Shown piece by piece: positions 16,637-25,051 of a stretch of 64,000 nt of DNA. Position numbers and translations under genes: made by a program. Numbering within the stretch: the first letter of the stretch is position 1; each line of letters begins with the position of its first letter. The stretch spans positions 124,001-188,000 of the forward strand of contig NZ_JHYG01000003.1 in the NCBI RefSeq assembly GCF_000687875.1. Direction: 5' to 3'. The stretch comes from Acidocella facilis ATCC 35904 (GTDB taxonomy: Bacteria > Pseudomonadota > Alphaproteobacteria > Acetobacterales > Acetobacteraceae). The notes under the pieces are model-generated. The model ran no database searches. It saw only the letters and a list, made by a program, of their open reading frames with translations, and was not told the DNA's origin.

Positions 16637-16715
16637 CATAGGATGAGTGTTCTCTCCTATTTCTTGGACGTTTCCTCCCTAAACTTGGCGGTGCTTTTGG
16701 CACCGCCTTTTTTTT
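16637..16715 (+). ncRNA. Candidate trans-acting sRNA with anti-Shine-Dalgarno loops (cuckoo/alpha-r14-like)
   Basis: Three consecutive hairpins and no ORF. Hairpin 1: ATAGGA / TCCTAT (16638-16660) with TTCTC in its loop. Hairpin 2: GTTT-CCTCCCT-AAAC (16670-16684), presenting a pyrimidine anti-SD loop. Hairpin 3: GGCGGTGC / GCACCGCC with eight Ts (16687-16715), a strong terminator. TATACT (16626-16631) is a plausible -10 just upstream; the -35 is weak. The design matches alphaproteobacterial CcsR and alpha-r14 sRNAs, whose CCUCC loops bind ribosome binding sites. The preceding 16502-16636 holds another TATACT and no gene; the ATG at 16544 runs through the terminator without a stop, so it is not a real gene. 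Confidence 0.5.
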
Positions 16716-16741
16716 GCGCTGTTGGCGGCGCGCGCCGGATC

Positions 16742-16776
16742 ATCAGGGCCTCAGGCGTTTTGCGTGAGGCCCTGAT
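16742..16776 (-). terminator. Hairpin downstream of the ABM monooxygenase gene
   Basis: A 12-bp stem ATCAGGGCCTCA / TGAGGCCCTGAT begins 8 bases past the minus-strand stop. There is no T-run, so it may only stabilise or help terminate the transcript. Confidence 0.5.
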
Positions 16777-16783
16777 CGGCCGG

Positions 16784-17086
16784 TCAGGCGATTTGCTTGG
16801 CGGCGATGATCACCGGCGGGCTGCCGAGCAGCGGGCCGGCGGCGGACAGGGCGGCTTTCAGATGCGCGCTGGCCATATGCGCGTCCACCGCCGCCTGGTC
16901 GGCATAGGCCTCATAGACGATGAAGGTGCCGGGCGCGTCGGTGGCTTCGTGCAGGGTGTAGGTGACATTGCCCGGTTCCTGGCGGGTGGCGGTGACCAGC
17001 TCTTCCAGGGTCAGGCGCAGTTCGGTTCCGCGTCCGGGGGCGGCGGTCAGGGTCGCGAAGACATAGACGATTTTATTGTCCACCAT
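16784..17086 (-). CDS. Antibiotic biosynthesis monooxygenase (ABM) domain protein
   Basis: 100 residues with the compact ferredoxin-like ABM fold: VYVFATLTAAPGRGTELRLTLEELVTATRQEPGNVTYTLHEATDAPGTFIVYEAYADQAAVDAHMASAHLKAAL. The EPGNxxYxLHE and FxxYExYxDQAAxxAHxxSxH patterns are those of the putative quinol monooxygenase subgroup (YgiN-like). GAGG lies 8 bases before the ATG. It is a single-gene unit beside tmRNA with no context for its substrate. Confidence 0.9.
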   Translation of the reverse strand: MVDNKIVYVFATLTAAPGRGTELRLTLEELVTATRQEPGNVTYTLHEATDAPGTFIVYEAYADQAAVDAHMASAHLKAALSAAGPLLGSPPVIIAAKQIA

Positions 17087-17239
17087 GAGGGGTTCCTCTG
17101 TCTGTTTTGGGTCTGTTCTGTCTGCGGGTGGCGCGCGGCCCCAGATCTGGCAGGGCCGGGATGCGCGGGAGGGATGATATCGCGGCGGGGATTGCGGGCA
17201 AGGTTGCGCCGCTCTGGCACAATGCGGGCTGAAACGCCG

Positions 17240-17591
17240 ATCCGCGGAGTGGGGGGCTTCTGTTGCCCGGCGCCCCCCGAGCCGCGCTTTAGCTACTGAT
17301 TAGGCAGCTGCAGCGAATGCAACGTTGTTATCGTTCGCATTTAAAAATTAGCCCGATAACGGCGGTACAATGCCGGGCAAAAGATGGGTCTTTACCACGC
17401 GTGTCGAGTCTATTTCGCCCCCGTAGATTTCTCTGGTCGCGTCCTGATGACGAAGCGGCGAACGCCGCGAAGTCTGAATCAGGCCGCAGCGGCCCCGAGG
17501 GGCCGCAAGAAATATGGAGGCGCCGGGTACCGCCCCCGGGTCCACAACGCTTATTCCACGCACCGTTTATCGCCATAGTCAGCAAGCTGAC
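17240..17591 (-). ncRNA. ssrA: Circularly permuted two-piece tmRNA
   Basis: Minus strand. The acceptor piece comes first and ends at about 17515 with T-arm and acceptor sequence GTGGACCCGGG...CGCCTCCA. After a spliced-out segment (17423-17514, containing a GCGGCCCC/GGGGCCGC hairpin) the coding piece starts at 17422 with GGGGGCGAAATAGACTCGAC. GGGGGCG pairs with CGCCTCC of the acceptor piece. The tag frame runs 17338 to 17300: GCG resume codon, then ANDNNVAFAAAA in total and TAA. GGGGGGC/GCCCCCC pseudoknot stems follow. It rescues stalled ribosomes with SmpB. Exact 5' and 3' ends are estimates. Confidence 0.93.
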
Positions 17592-17597
17592 GAGGCT

Positions 17598-17625
17598 GAT
17601 ATAGGCGCCCTTCGCGGTTTGTGAA
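17598..17625 (-). promoter_or_regulatory. Likely promoter of the tmRNA gene
   Basis: Minus strand TTCACA (17625-17620), a 16-base spacer and TATATC (17603-17598), placing the transcript start near 17591, just upstream of the acceptor piece. Confidence 0.5.
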
Positions 17626-17724
17626 AGAGCCCCCGTGCTGGCCAGACTCGGCCCGGTATGGGAGAGAGGGGGATGATACGCCGCGCTTTGGGATGCGGCC
17701 CGCGCGCAAAGAGTGAGGTGAGCC

Positions 17725-18557
17725 TTGCAGCAATATCACGACGCCCTCCGCACGGTGCTGGAGCTGGGCGAGATGTCGAGTGACCGCACCGGCACCGGCA
17801 CAATCTCCTATTTCGGGCTGCAATCGCGCTATCGCCTGGCGGACGGGTTTCCGCTGGTGACGACGAAGAAGCTGCATATCCGCTCGATCATCCATGAGCT
17901 GCTCTGGTTCCTCGCCGGGGACACCAATATCCGCTACCTCAACGAGAATGGCGTGACGATCTGGGACGAGTGGGCCGATGAGAACGGTGATCTCGGCCCG
18001 GTCTATGGCCGCCAGTGGCGCGCCTTTCCGGCGCTGGAGCCGGCGGGGCTGGCGCAGGATGGCGCCCCGCTCTACCGCGCCCGCGAGATCGACCAGATCG
18101 CGCAGCTGGTCGAGATGATCAAGAAAACCCCGGATAGCCGCCGGCTGATCGTCTCCGCCTGGAATCCCGGCGATGTGCCGCAAATGGCGCTGCCGCCCTG
18201 CCATACGATGTGGCAGGTCCGGGTGCTCAACGGCAAGCTGCATCTGCAGCTCTATCAACGCTCGGCGGATATGTTCCTGGGGGTGCCGTTCAACATCGCC
18301 TCCTACGCGCTGCTGCTGGTGATGCTGGCGCATGTCACCGGCTATGAGCCGGGGGATTTCGTGCATACGCTGGGCGACGCGCATATCTATTCCAACCATA
18401 TGGAGCAGGTGAAATTGCAGCTCTCGCGCACGCTCAAGCCATTGCCCAGCTTGCGGATCAAGCGCCAGGTCAGCTCGATTTTCGATTTCCGCTACGAGGA
18501 TTTCGAGATCACCGGCTATGAGCCAGCCCCGGCGATCCGCGCCCCGGTGGCGGTCTG

Positions 18558-18558
<1 letters not shown>
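17725..18558 (+). CDS. thyA: Thymidylate synthase ThyA
   Basis: 277 residues. Conserved blocks: [72 protein letters not shown] with catalytic Cys159, [23 protein letters not shown] and [16 protein letters not shown]. It methylates dUMP using methylene-tetrahydrofolate and produces dihydrofolate. The start is TTG at 17725 with GAGG six bases upstream. The folA start overlaps its stop by one base, so product recycling is translationally coupled. Confidence 0.96.
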
Positions 18559-19037
<479 letters not shown>

Positions 19038-19057
19038 GACGCCAGGGCAAGTGCGAC

Positions 19058-20212
19058 TCAGACCGGGACCAGCGCCCCGTCTTTCCAGATCTGCAGGGTC
19101 ACGAAGCTGGCAATGTTCTGGCCGCTGACGTCGAACTGCGCGCCGAAGCCATTGGCCAGCGCGCCCGGCGCCAGCTTGAGCTGGCGCAGCGCCGCGAGCA
19201 GCTTCGCCGGGTCGCCGCCGGCCGCGTTCAGCGTGTCGAAGGTCAGCTTGGCGCCGACATAGGCGGTGCAGCTTTCCGCCGAGCGCGGCGGCACCGCGAA
19301 GCGGGTTTCATAGGCTTTCGCCACCGCCTGGGCGGGGCCGGGGAAAAACGGCGCGGCGATGACGAAGGTGCCGTTCAGCGCCCCGCCCAGCGCCACCTGG
19401 GTATCGCGCAGCCCGTAGCCGTTGCCGCAGCCCAGCAGCGCATCCGGCCGCCAATCCAGGCTTTTCATCGCCTGGAACAAAGCCAGCGTATCATCCGGCC
19501 CGGCGGCGTGCAGCAGCACCTCCACCTTGGCGCGCATCATCCGCCCCACCTGCTCGTAAAGCCCGGCCGCATCCGTCGGATAGCCGGCGGAGAGCGCCAC
19601 GCTCTGTCCCGCCTTGCCCAAGGCCGTCAGCGTCGCCGCCGCGATCGCCCCGTCAGTGGCGCCGGTATTGAACAGCAGCCCGAGCTTGCGCTTGGCGAAG
19701 CGCGCCTGCACCGTCGCCGCCGCCAACCCGCCGATCATGCTGGTGGTGGGCGCGGTGCGCAGCAGGAATTTGAAGCCGCGGGTCATGATGCCATCCGCCG
19801 GGGCGGTCAGCTCGATGAACGGCGTCTGCGCCAGCTCCGCCGCCGCCGTCGCCGGGTAGGAGAGGGCGGAGCTGCCGCTGCCCAGCAGCAGATTGGCGTG
19901 GGATTGGGTGAGCAGCCCGTTCACCGCGGTGGCGGCGCTGGCCTGGGTGGACATATCCGCGCTGGTGAAGGCGACAGGCTGGCCGGCCACCCCGCCGGCC
20001 GCGTTCACATCCGCGATGGCCAGCAAAATCCCGCGCAACGCCTCATCTCCCTGCAGCGCCTCGGCGCCGGTCAAGGGCAGGGCGGCGCCGAAGCGCGCTT
20101 TCGGCGGGGTGGGGGCGGGCGGCTTCTGGGCGGTGCTGGCGGCGCGGCCCAAAGCGGGCAGGGCCAGGGCCAGACCAGTGCCCAGCAGGGCGCGGCGGGG
20201 AAGGGGGCTCAT
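19058..20212 (-). CDS. Periplasmic ligand-binding protein, branched-chain amino acid type (Peripla_BP_6)
   Basis: 384 residues from the ATG at 20212, chosen because it gives a twin-arginine-like signal sequence (MSPLPRRALLGTGLALALPALGRA). The body has the type I periplasmic-binding fold of LivJ-like proteins: FGAALPLTGAEALQGDEALRGILLAIADVNAAGGVAGQPV, LLLGSGSSALSYPATAAAELAQTPFIEL and GFKFLLRTAPTTSMIGGLAA. No permease or ATPase gene is adjacent, so it is an orphan component or a sensor-type binding protein. The ligand is unknown. Confidence 0.85.
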   Translation of the reverse strand: MSPLPRRALLGTGLALALPALGRAASTAQKPPAPTPPKARFGAALPLTGAEALQGDEALRGILLAIADVNAAGGVAGQPVAFTSADMSTQASAATAVNGLLTQSHANLLLGSGSSALSYPATAAAELAQTPFIELTAPADGIMTRGFKFLLRTAPTTSMIGGLAAATVQARFAKRKLGLLFNTGATDGAIAAATLTALGKAGQSVALSAGYPTDAAGLYEQVGRMMRAKVEVLLHAAGPDDTLALFQAMKSLDWRPDALLGCGNGYGLRDTQVALGGALNGTFVIAAPFFPGPAQAVAKAYETRFAVPPRSAESCTAYVGAKLTFDTLNAAGGDPAKLLAALRQLKLAPGALANGFGAQFDVSGQNIASFVTLQIWKDGALVPV

Positions 20213-20276
20213 GCGCCGCCTACCTTGCACCGGCGATGGCTTGACGCAAGCCGGGCGAAGGCGTCGATATGGCGCC

Positions 20277-21275
20277 ATGATGCTTCCCGAGACGATGCGC
20301 TTTGTCGATCTTCCCACCCCCGGCGGTCCGGAGGCGATGGTGATCGCCCATGGCCCGGTGCCTGTGCCGGGGCCGGATGAGGTGTTGATCCGCGTGCAGG
20401 CGGCCGGGGTGAACCGGCCGGATGTGCAGCAGCGCAAGGGGCTCTACCCGCCCCCGCCCGGTGCCAGCCCGATTCTGGGGCTGGAAGTGGCCGGCGAGGT
20501 GGTGGCGCTGGGTGAGATGGCGAGCGGGTTTTATCCCGGTCATAAGGTGACGGCGCTGTGCAATGGCGGCGGCTATGCCGAATATGTCGCGGTGCCGGCG
20601 GGCCAGTGCCTGCCCTGGCCGGACGGGTATGATGCCTTCAGGGCCGCCGCGATTCCGGAGAATTTTTTCACCGTCTGGGCCAATCTGTTCGACATGGCGC
20701 AGCTCGCCCCGCAGGAGAGCCTGCTGGTGCATGGCGGCACCTCCGGCATCGGCCTCACCGCCTTGCAGCTGGCCCGCGCCCAGGGGTCGCGCGTCTTCGC
20801 CACCGCCGGCTCGGACGAGAAATGCGCGGTGATCGAGCGCTACGGCGCCACCGCGATCAATTACAAGACCCAGGATTTCCAGGAGGTCATCGCCCAGGCG
20901 ACCGAGGGGCGCGGGGTGGATGTGGTGCTGGACATGGTCGGCGCGCCTTATACCCAGCGCAACATCAAATCCCTCGCCCCGCGCGGGCGGCTGGTGCAGG
21001 TGGCCTTCATGCAGGGCGCCAAGGCGGAGATCGATCTGCTGCCGGTGATGATTAAGCGCCTGACCATCACCGGCTCCACCATGCGCCCGCGCAGCGCCGA
21101 GGAGAAGGCGCATATCGCCGCGTCGCTGAAGCATCATGTCTGGCCGCTGCTGGCCAAGGGCAAGGTCTCCCCGGTGATCGACAAGGTGTTTCCCCTGGCG
21201 CAGGTGGCGCAGGCGCACGCGCTGATGGAGGCCAGCACCCATATCGGCAAGATTTTGCTGGACCTGGCCGGTTGA
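20277..21275 (+). CDS. NAD(P)H-quinone oxidoreductase, zeta-crystallin/PIG3-like
   Basis: 332 residues, medium-chain dehydrogenase family without the zinc site. Motifs: GVNRPDVQQRKGLYPPPPGASPILGLEVAGEVVALG, the cofactor loop LLVHGGTSGIGLTALQLARAQGSRVFATAGSDEKC, YGATAINYKTQDF and GVDVVLDMVGAPY. The ATG pair at 20277/20280 is the likely start; residues upstream in the same frame lie antisense to the binding-protein gene. Predicted to reduce quinones with NADPH and limit oxidative stress. Confidence 0.92.
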   Translation: MMLPETMRFVDLPTPGGPEAMVIAHGPVPVPGPDEVLIRVQAAGVNRPDVQQRKGLYPPPPGASPILGLEVAGEVVALGEMASGFYPGHKVTALCNGGGYAEYVAVPAGQCLPWPDGYDAFRAAAIPENFFTVWANLFDMAQLAPQESLLVHGGTSGIGLTALQLARAQGSRVFATAGSDEKCAVIERYGATAINYKTQDFQEVIAQATEGRGVDVVLDMVGAPYTQRNIKSLAPRGRLVQVAFMQGAKAEIDLLPVMIKRLTITGSTMRPRSAEEKAHIAASLKHHVWPLLAKGKVSPVIDKVFPLAQVAQAHALMEASTHIGKILLDLAG

Positions 21276-21327
21276 GTTTTCCGGCAAAGCCGATATGGCT
21301 GGCGCAGACCAACGGAAGCCTTATCGC

Positions 21328-21654
21328 ATGAAACCGCATCTTGCCGCGCTGGCGGCCGCCCTGCTTCTGGCCGGCTGCGCCAGCCCGCCGCAAAGCCAGG
21401 CCGACGCCGCCAACCGGGCCGCCTGCACCGCCAGCGCCAACCAGGCCTATCAGAACAGCACGGTCAATCTGCAGGCCCGCACCTTGCAGGATGGCCAGCG
21501 CTTCGGCGCGCCGACCCAGCTGTTCCAGTCCGAGCAGATGGGGGCGATGAATGACCGCTATCAGCAGATTCAGCGTTGCGTGCAGTTCGGCAACCAGAAT
21601 GGCGGCCCCAGCGTGAACAACGTGCCGGTCGTCACCCCGCATATCGTCAACTAA
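21328..21654 (+). CDS. Small lipoprotein, unknown function
   Basis: 108 residues from the ATG at 21328, giving MKPHLAALAAALLLAGCASPP with an LAGC lipobox. The mature part is Gln- and Asn-rich (DAANRAACTASANQAYQNSTVNLQARTLQDGQRFGAPTQLFQSEQMGAMNDRYQQIQRCV) and has two cysteines that could form a disulfide. I do not recognise the family. It precedes the RidA gene by 11 bases and may be cotranscribed. Confidence 0.78.
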   Translation: MKPHLAALAAALLLAGCASPPQSQADAANRAACTASANQAYQNSTVNLQARTLQDGQRFGAPTQLFQSEQMGAMNDRYQQIQRCVQFGNQNGGPSVNNVPVVTPHIVN

Positions 21655-21665
21655 CGGAGTTTTTC

Positions 21666-22016
21666 ATGAGCCGTATCATCCGCACCGAGGCCGGCCCGGT
21701 TCTCGCCAAGGCCGTCGAATATCACGGATTCGTCTACACCATGGGCGTCGGCCCGCTGGATAATAGCGGCGACATCAAGGCCCAGACCAAGGACGTGCTG
21801 GACCAGATCGATGCCCTGCTGGAAGCGCATGGCACCGACAATACCCGCCTGCTCCAGGCGCATATCTGGCTAAAGGATATTTCAGATCGCGCCGCGCTTA
21901 ATGAAGTCTGGACCGCATGGCTGCCGGAAGGCCAGGCCCCGGTGCGCGCCTGCGTCGAGGCCAAGCTGGCCGATCCGGCCTGGCTGGTGGAGATCATGGT
22001 CACGGCCTGCCGCTGA
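21666..22016 (+). CDS. RidA family protein (YjgF/YER057c/UK114)
   Basis: 116 residues: RTEAGPVLAKAVEYHGFVYTMGVGPLDNSGDIKAQTKDVLDQIDALLEAHGTDNTRLLQAHIWLKDISDRAALNEVWTAWLPEGQAPVRACVEAKLADPAWLVEIMVTA. The C-terminal PVRACVEAKLA block carries the arginine that deaminates reactive imines in this family. ATG with GGAG upstream. A terminator follows. Confidence 0.92.
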   Translation: MSRIIRTEAGPVLAKAVEYHGFVYTMGVGPLDNSGDIKAQTKDVLDQIDALLEAHGTDNTRLLQAHIWLKDISDRAALNEVWTAWLPEGQAPVRACVEAKLADPAWLVEIMVTACR

Positions 22017-22029
22017 TTTTTACCGGCCG

Positions 22030-22082
22030 TTCATTCTTTTTTAGAATGAAGGATTTGGGGAGCGTTCCACGCTCCCTTTTTT
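22030..22082 (+). terminator. Double hairpin terminator after the RidA gene
   Basis: First hairpin TTCATTCT / AGAATGAA (22030-22050), then GGGAGCG / CGCTCCC followed by TTTTTT (22058-22082). The second is a typical intrinsic terminator. Confidence 0.9.
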
Positions 22083-22300
22083 GTTAAGACTCGCTTAAAA
22101 AACCCGGTTCTGGCCTGGAAAGATTGCGTTTTCGGCGTTTAGGAAAATTGTCTTAAACATAACAGCCAGATGACACTCAGATCATCGAATTTATGTATCT
22201 GTTGTAATTTTGTCGCAGTCATGGGTTGCGCCTCCTGCAATCCACCCGTAGCAAATCGTCATAGTTTGTTTGCGTCTCGTACGGATCGGGTGGACACGAA

Positions 22301-23149
22301 ATGGCTGGGAACAAGGCGAACAGGATGATGACAAAGGGCGTTGCCGCCTGGGCTGCGGGTGTTTCCGTGGCCGCGATAACCGCCCTCTGCCCCGCCGCCG
22401 CCAAGGCTTCCACCCATCACAGCGTCTCCCATGTCTCCCATATCGCCCACAGCACGGTGCACCATACCAGCAGCCGCGTCGCGCATGAGACCCATCACAT
22501 CAACACCCATGTGGCCGCGCGCGAAACCCACCACGTGATCCGCCATGTGGCGCAGAGCCGCCACGAGATCAGCCACACCCACGAAGCCAGCCGCCGCAGC
22601 GCGCATGAGCTGCATTATGTCGCCAGCCGGCATCTCTCGCACCGCGCCCGAATCGCCGCCGAATATCGCCATTCCTATATTCAGTGCGTGCCTTATGCCC
22701 GCGAGGTTTCGCATATCCAGCTCTCCGGCGATGCTTTCCTCTGGTGGGCCGAAGCCGCCGGCCGTTATGAGCGCGGCGACACCCCGAAGGTCGGCGCTGT
22801 GCTGAATTTCCGCTCCATCGGCCGCATGCCGCTCGGCCATGTCGCCGTCGTCACCGCCGTGCTCGACCCGCGCACCATCCTGGTGACGCAGGCGAATTGG
22901 GTTCCGGGCTCGATCACCAATGACGTCACCGTCCAGGACGTTTCCCCTGATAATAACTGGTCGGCGGTGCAGGTTGAGCTGGGCGATACCCGCACCATGG
23001 GCTCCACCTACCCGACCTACGGCTTCATCTATAACCATGCCGATACCGGCACGGTGATCGCCTCCACCAGCAATGGCCGCAACGAGGTCGCGGAAGCCCC
23101 GGTGGCCCGCCCGGTCGCCGCCGAAGCCCCCAACCGCAACCTGCAATAA
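22301..23149 (+). CDS. Secreted CHAP-domain protein with a histidine-rich N-terminal region
   Basis: 282 residues. The signal sequence is near residues 9-36 (GVAAWAAGVSVAAITALCPAAAKA). Residues 39-114 contain 21 histidines arranged as HH, HxxH and THH clusters. The C-terminal half is a CHAP-type papain-like fold with Cys129 (YIQCVPYAR) and His180 (PLGHVAVVTAVLD), followed by ILVTQANW and YGFIYNH. CHAP enzymes cut peptidoglycan amide or peptide bonds. The His region may bind metal or sense pH; that is inference. The ATG at 22301 is used; 22325 is an alternative. Confidence 0.82.
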   Translation: MAGNKANRMMTKGVAAWAAGVSVAAITALCPAAAKASTHHSVSHVSHIAHSTVHHTSSRVAHETHHINTHVAARETHHVIRHVAQSRHEISHTHEASRRSAHELHYVASRHLSHRARIAAEYRHSYIQCVPYAREVSHIQLSGDAFLWWAEAAGRYERGDTPKVGAVLNFRSIGRMPLGHVAVVTAVLDPRTILVTQANWVPGSITNDVTVQDVSPDNNWSAVQVELGDTRTMGSTYPTYGFIYNHADTGTVIASTSNGRNEVAEAPVARPVAAEAPNRNLQ

Positions 23150-23202
23150 GGCAGCGTTTTTGCCTCTCATCTGAGGTTCGGCTAAGCTCGCCCCGCGTCT
23201 TA

Positions 23203-23344
23203 GAGGCTGTTTCAAAAGTCGCTATGGTGAGTCGCCACGTGGTGATTTGCGAGCACCGGAGCGGAGCGTACTTGAAGTACGTGAGCACCGGCGCGCAGCA
23301 AATCGCTGCTTGGCGGCCGCCAGAGTGGCTTTTGAAACAGCCTC
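23203..23344. repeat. MITE-like palindromic intergenic element
   Basis: Perfect 16-bp terminal inverted repeats GAGGCTGTTTCAAAAG (23203-23218) and CTTTTGAAACAGCCTC (23329-23344). Inside are a second inverted pair GATTTGC / GCAAATC, a central palindrome CGTACTTGAAGTACG and two direct copies of GAGCACCGG. No coding capacity. It ends 19 bases before the nitroreductase ATG and may supply its promoter or leader. Confidence 0.82.
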
Positions 23345-23363
23345 GTACTTATAGGAGCGATGC

Positions 23364-23957
23364 ATGAGCCTGACCGCCAATTCCCGTACCGCCGACCACC
23401 CGATCGAGCCGGTTTTCCTCGAGCGCTGGTCGCCGCGCGCCTTCAATGGCGAGGGTATTTCCGAACATGATCTGCGCACCATGTTCGAGGCCGCGCGCTG
23501 GGCCCCGTCCTCCTATAATTCCCAGCCCTGGCGCTTCCTCTATGCCCGCCGCGACAATGCGCATTGGGACAAGTTCCTGGGCCTGCTGAACCCGTTCAAC
23601 CAGAGCTGGGCAAAGACCGGCTCGGCCATCGTCTTCATCGTCTCCTCCGAGACCATGATGGTGCCGGGCAAGGAAACGCCGGTACCCTCCTACAGCCATT
23701 CCTTCGATGCCGGCGCCGCCTGGGCCTGCCTGGCGCTGCAGGCCACCGCCATGGGCTGGTTCGCGCACGGCATGGTCGGCATCGAGCTGGAGAAGATCTA
23801 TACCGAGCTGAAGGTTCCGGCCGGCTACAAGGTCGAGATGGGGCTGGTGATCGGCAAGCAGGGGCCGAAGGACCAGCTGCCGGAAGCGTTGCAGGCGCGC
23901 GAGGCGCCGAGCCCGCGCAAGCCGGTGACGGAATTGGCCTTCGAAGGCGGGTTCTGA
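23364..23957 (+). CDS. Nitroreductase family protein
   Basis: 197 residues, FMN-binding nitroreductase fold: FLERWSPRAFNGEGISEHDLRTMFEAARWAPSSYNSQPWRFLYARRD (phosphate- and flavin-binding Arg and Ser residues), then DAGAAWACLALQATAMGWFAHGMVGIE. It probably reduces nitro compounds or quinones with NAD(P)H. AGGAG is 6 bases before the ATG. Its stop is followed by repeat copy C. Confidence 0.92.
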   Translation: MSLTANSRTADHPIEPVFLERWSPRAFNGEGISEHDLRTMFEAARWAPSSYNSQPWRFLYARRDNAHWDKFLGLLNPFNQSWAKTGSAIVFIVSSETMMVPGKETPVPSYSHSFDAGAAWACLALQATAMGWFAHGMVGIELEKIYTELKVPAGYKVEMGLVIGKQGPKDQLPEALQAREAPSPRKPVTELAFEGGF

Positions 23958-23960
23958 AGG

Positions 23961-24014
23961 CAAGAGTTGGGGGGATTTTTGAAAAAATCCCCCCAAACCC
24001 CCTAAAAACTTTTG
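23961..24014 (-). repeat. Stop-proximal hairpin element, copy C
   Basis: On the minus strand, five bases after the stop of the membrane-protein gene: CAAAAGTTTTTAGGGGG, then hairpin TTGGGGGGATTTTT / AAAAATCCCCCCAA (23967-23995). This is almost the same sequence as copy E at 39446 in opposite orientation. It can also serve the convergent nitroreductase gene. Confidence 0.87.
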
Positions 24015-24019
24015 CTCTG

Positions 24020-25051
24020 TTACGCGGGGAGTTTCGCGGTTAGCGAAACGGGGAGCAGGCGCAGCAGCGCGGCCCGTACGCGGTGCCAGAAGGCTGATAA
24101 TAACAGCAGCGCACAGCCGGCGATCAGCGCTGTCACCGCCAGGCTCTGCGCCTCGCTGCCGGACTGGCGCAGCACATGCGCCAGCGCATAGATCACATAG
24201 CCAAGCGCGGAGACCAGCAAGGCCCGCCGGTCCACCAGCAGCGCCACCATTGCCAGCACCGCGTACAGCGCCACCGCCATCGCCGCATCGCCACCGCCCT
24301 GCAACAGCCCCAGCAGATAAAACGCCGGATGCACCAGCATGGGGGCGGCCAGCAGATGCAGCCAGAACGCCACATCCGCCCGGCGGGTGATCCTGGCGCG
24401 GTCCGACATGTCCCACCACAGCGCCACCGCGAACACCGCCAGCCCGCCCGCGATCATCAGCCAGGGCCAGTAAGGCAGCAGCCCCGGCGCGAAGCCCAGC
24501 GCCAGAAACACCACCAGCCCAACCAAGGCCCCACACCCGGCCGCCACCGTGATCGGCACCTTGAACCGCCACCAATGCGCGTAAATCGCCAGCGCCTCGA
24601 ACCCGGCGGTAAAGCCGGTTGTGAGATACAGCCCGCTCTTGGTTCCCACCCGCCCATAAGGCAGAAACGCCAGCAAATGATCGGCCACATAAACCCCGAT
24701 CACATGCATCAGCAGCAGCGCGACACCCTGCGCATACATCAGCAGCAGCAAAATACTCGGCAGCGCCATGCGCCGGCGGCGGGTGAAATACTCCGCCATC
24801 ACCCAGGCTTCCGCCGCCATCGCCAGCCCGCGTGACCAGGCATCCCCTGCCAGCACGAAGGTGGCGATGCCGACCAGCGCGATGGCGATGGAGACGAAAA
24901 TATCGTTGAAGCCGCTCAACAGCCGGACATATTCCTCATCCACCGCCGGCAGCTGCCGCCGCGCCGCGACGAACTCGCGCAGCGCCGCCGCATTTTGCGC
25001 GGTGATCGCCCCGTGTTGAACCGCCTCGTTCAGATCCTGTTCGGAATACAT
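24020..25051 (-). CDS. Multi-spanning membrane protein with DUF2157-like N-terminus
   Basis: 343 residues from the ATG at 25051, which overlaps the radical SAM stop (ATGA), so translation is coupled. The first 45 residues (MYSEQDLNEAVQHGAITAQNAAALREFV) look like the helical DUF2157 N-terminus. About ten hydrophobic segments follow (FNDIFVSIAIALVGIATFVLAG, ILLLLMYAQGVALLLMHVIGVYVA, VPITVAAGCGALVGLVVFLALGF and others). I see no catalytic motif. It may be the membrane partner or export component for the product of the radical SAM enzyme; this is inference from coupling only. Confidence 0.7.
   Translation of the reverse strand: MYSEQDLNEAVQHGAITAQNAAALREFVAARRQLPAVDEEYVRLLSGFNDIFVSIAIALVGIATFVLAGDAWSRGLAMAAEAWVMAEYFTRRRRMALPSILLLLMYAQGVALLLMHVIGVYVADHLLAFLPYGRVGTKSGLYLTTGFTAGFEALAIYAHWWRFKVPITVAAGCGALVGLVVFLALGFAPGLLPYWPWLMIAGGLAVFAVALWWDMSDRARITRRADVAFWLHLLAAPMLVHPAFYLLGLLQGGGDAAMAVALYAVLAMVALLVDRRALLVSALGYVIYALAHVLRQSGSEAQSLAVTALIAGCALLLLSAFWHRVRAALLRLLPVSLTAKLPA

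Noticed and set aside
16502..17299. 265-codon plus-strand frame between ispF and tmRNA
   Set aside because: It runs through an intrinsic terminator and is antisense to the ABM gene.
17328..17604. Small ORFs between the ABM gene and thyA
   Set aside because: They lie within the tmRNA gene, which explains the sequence.
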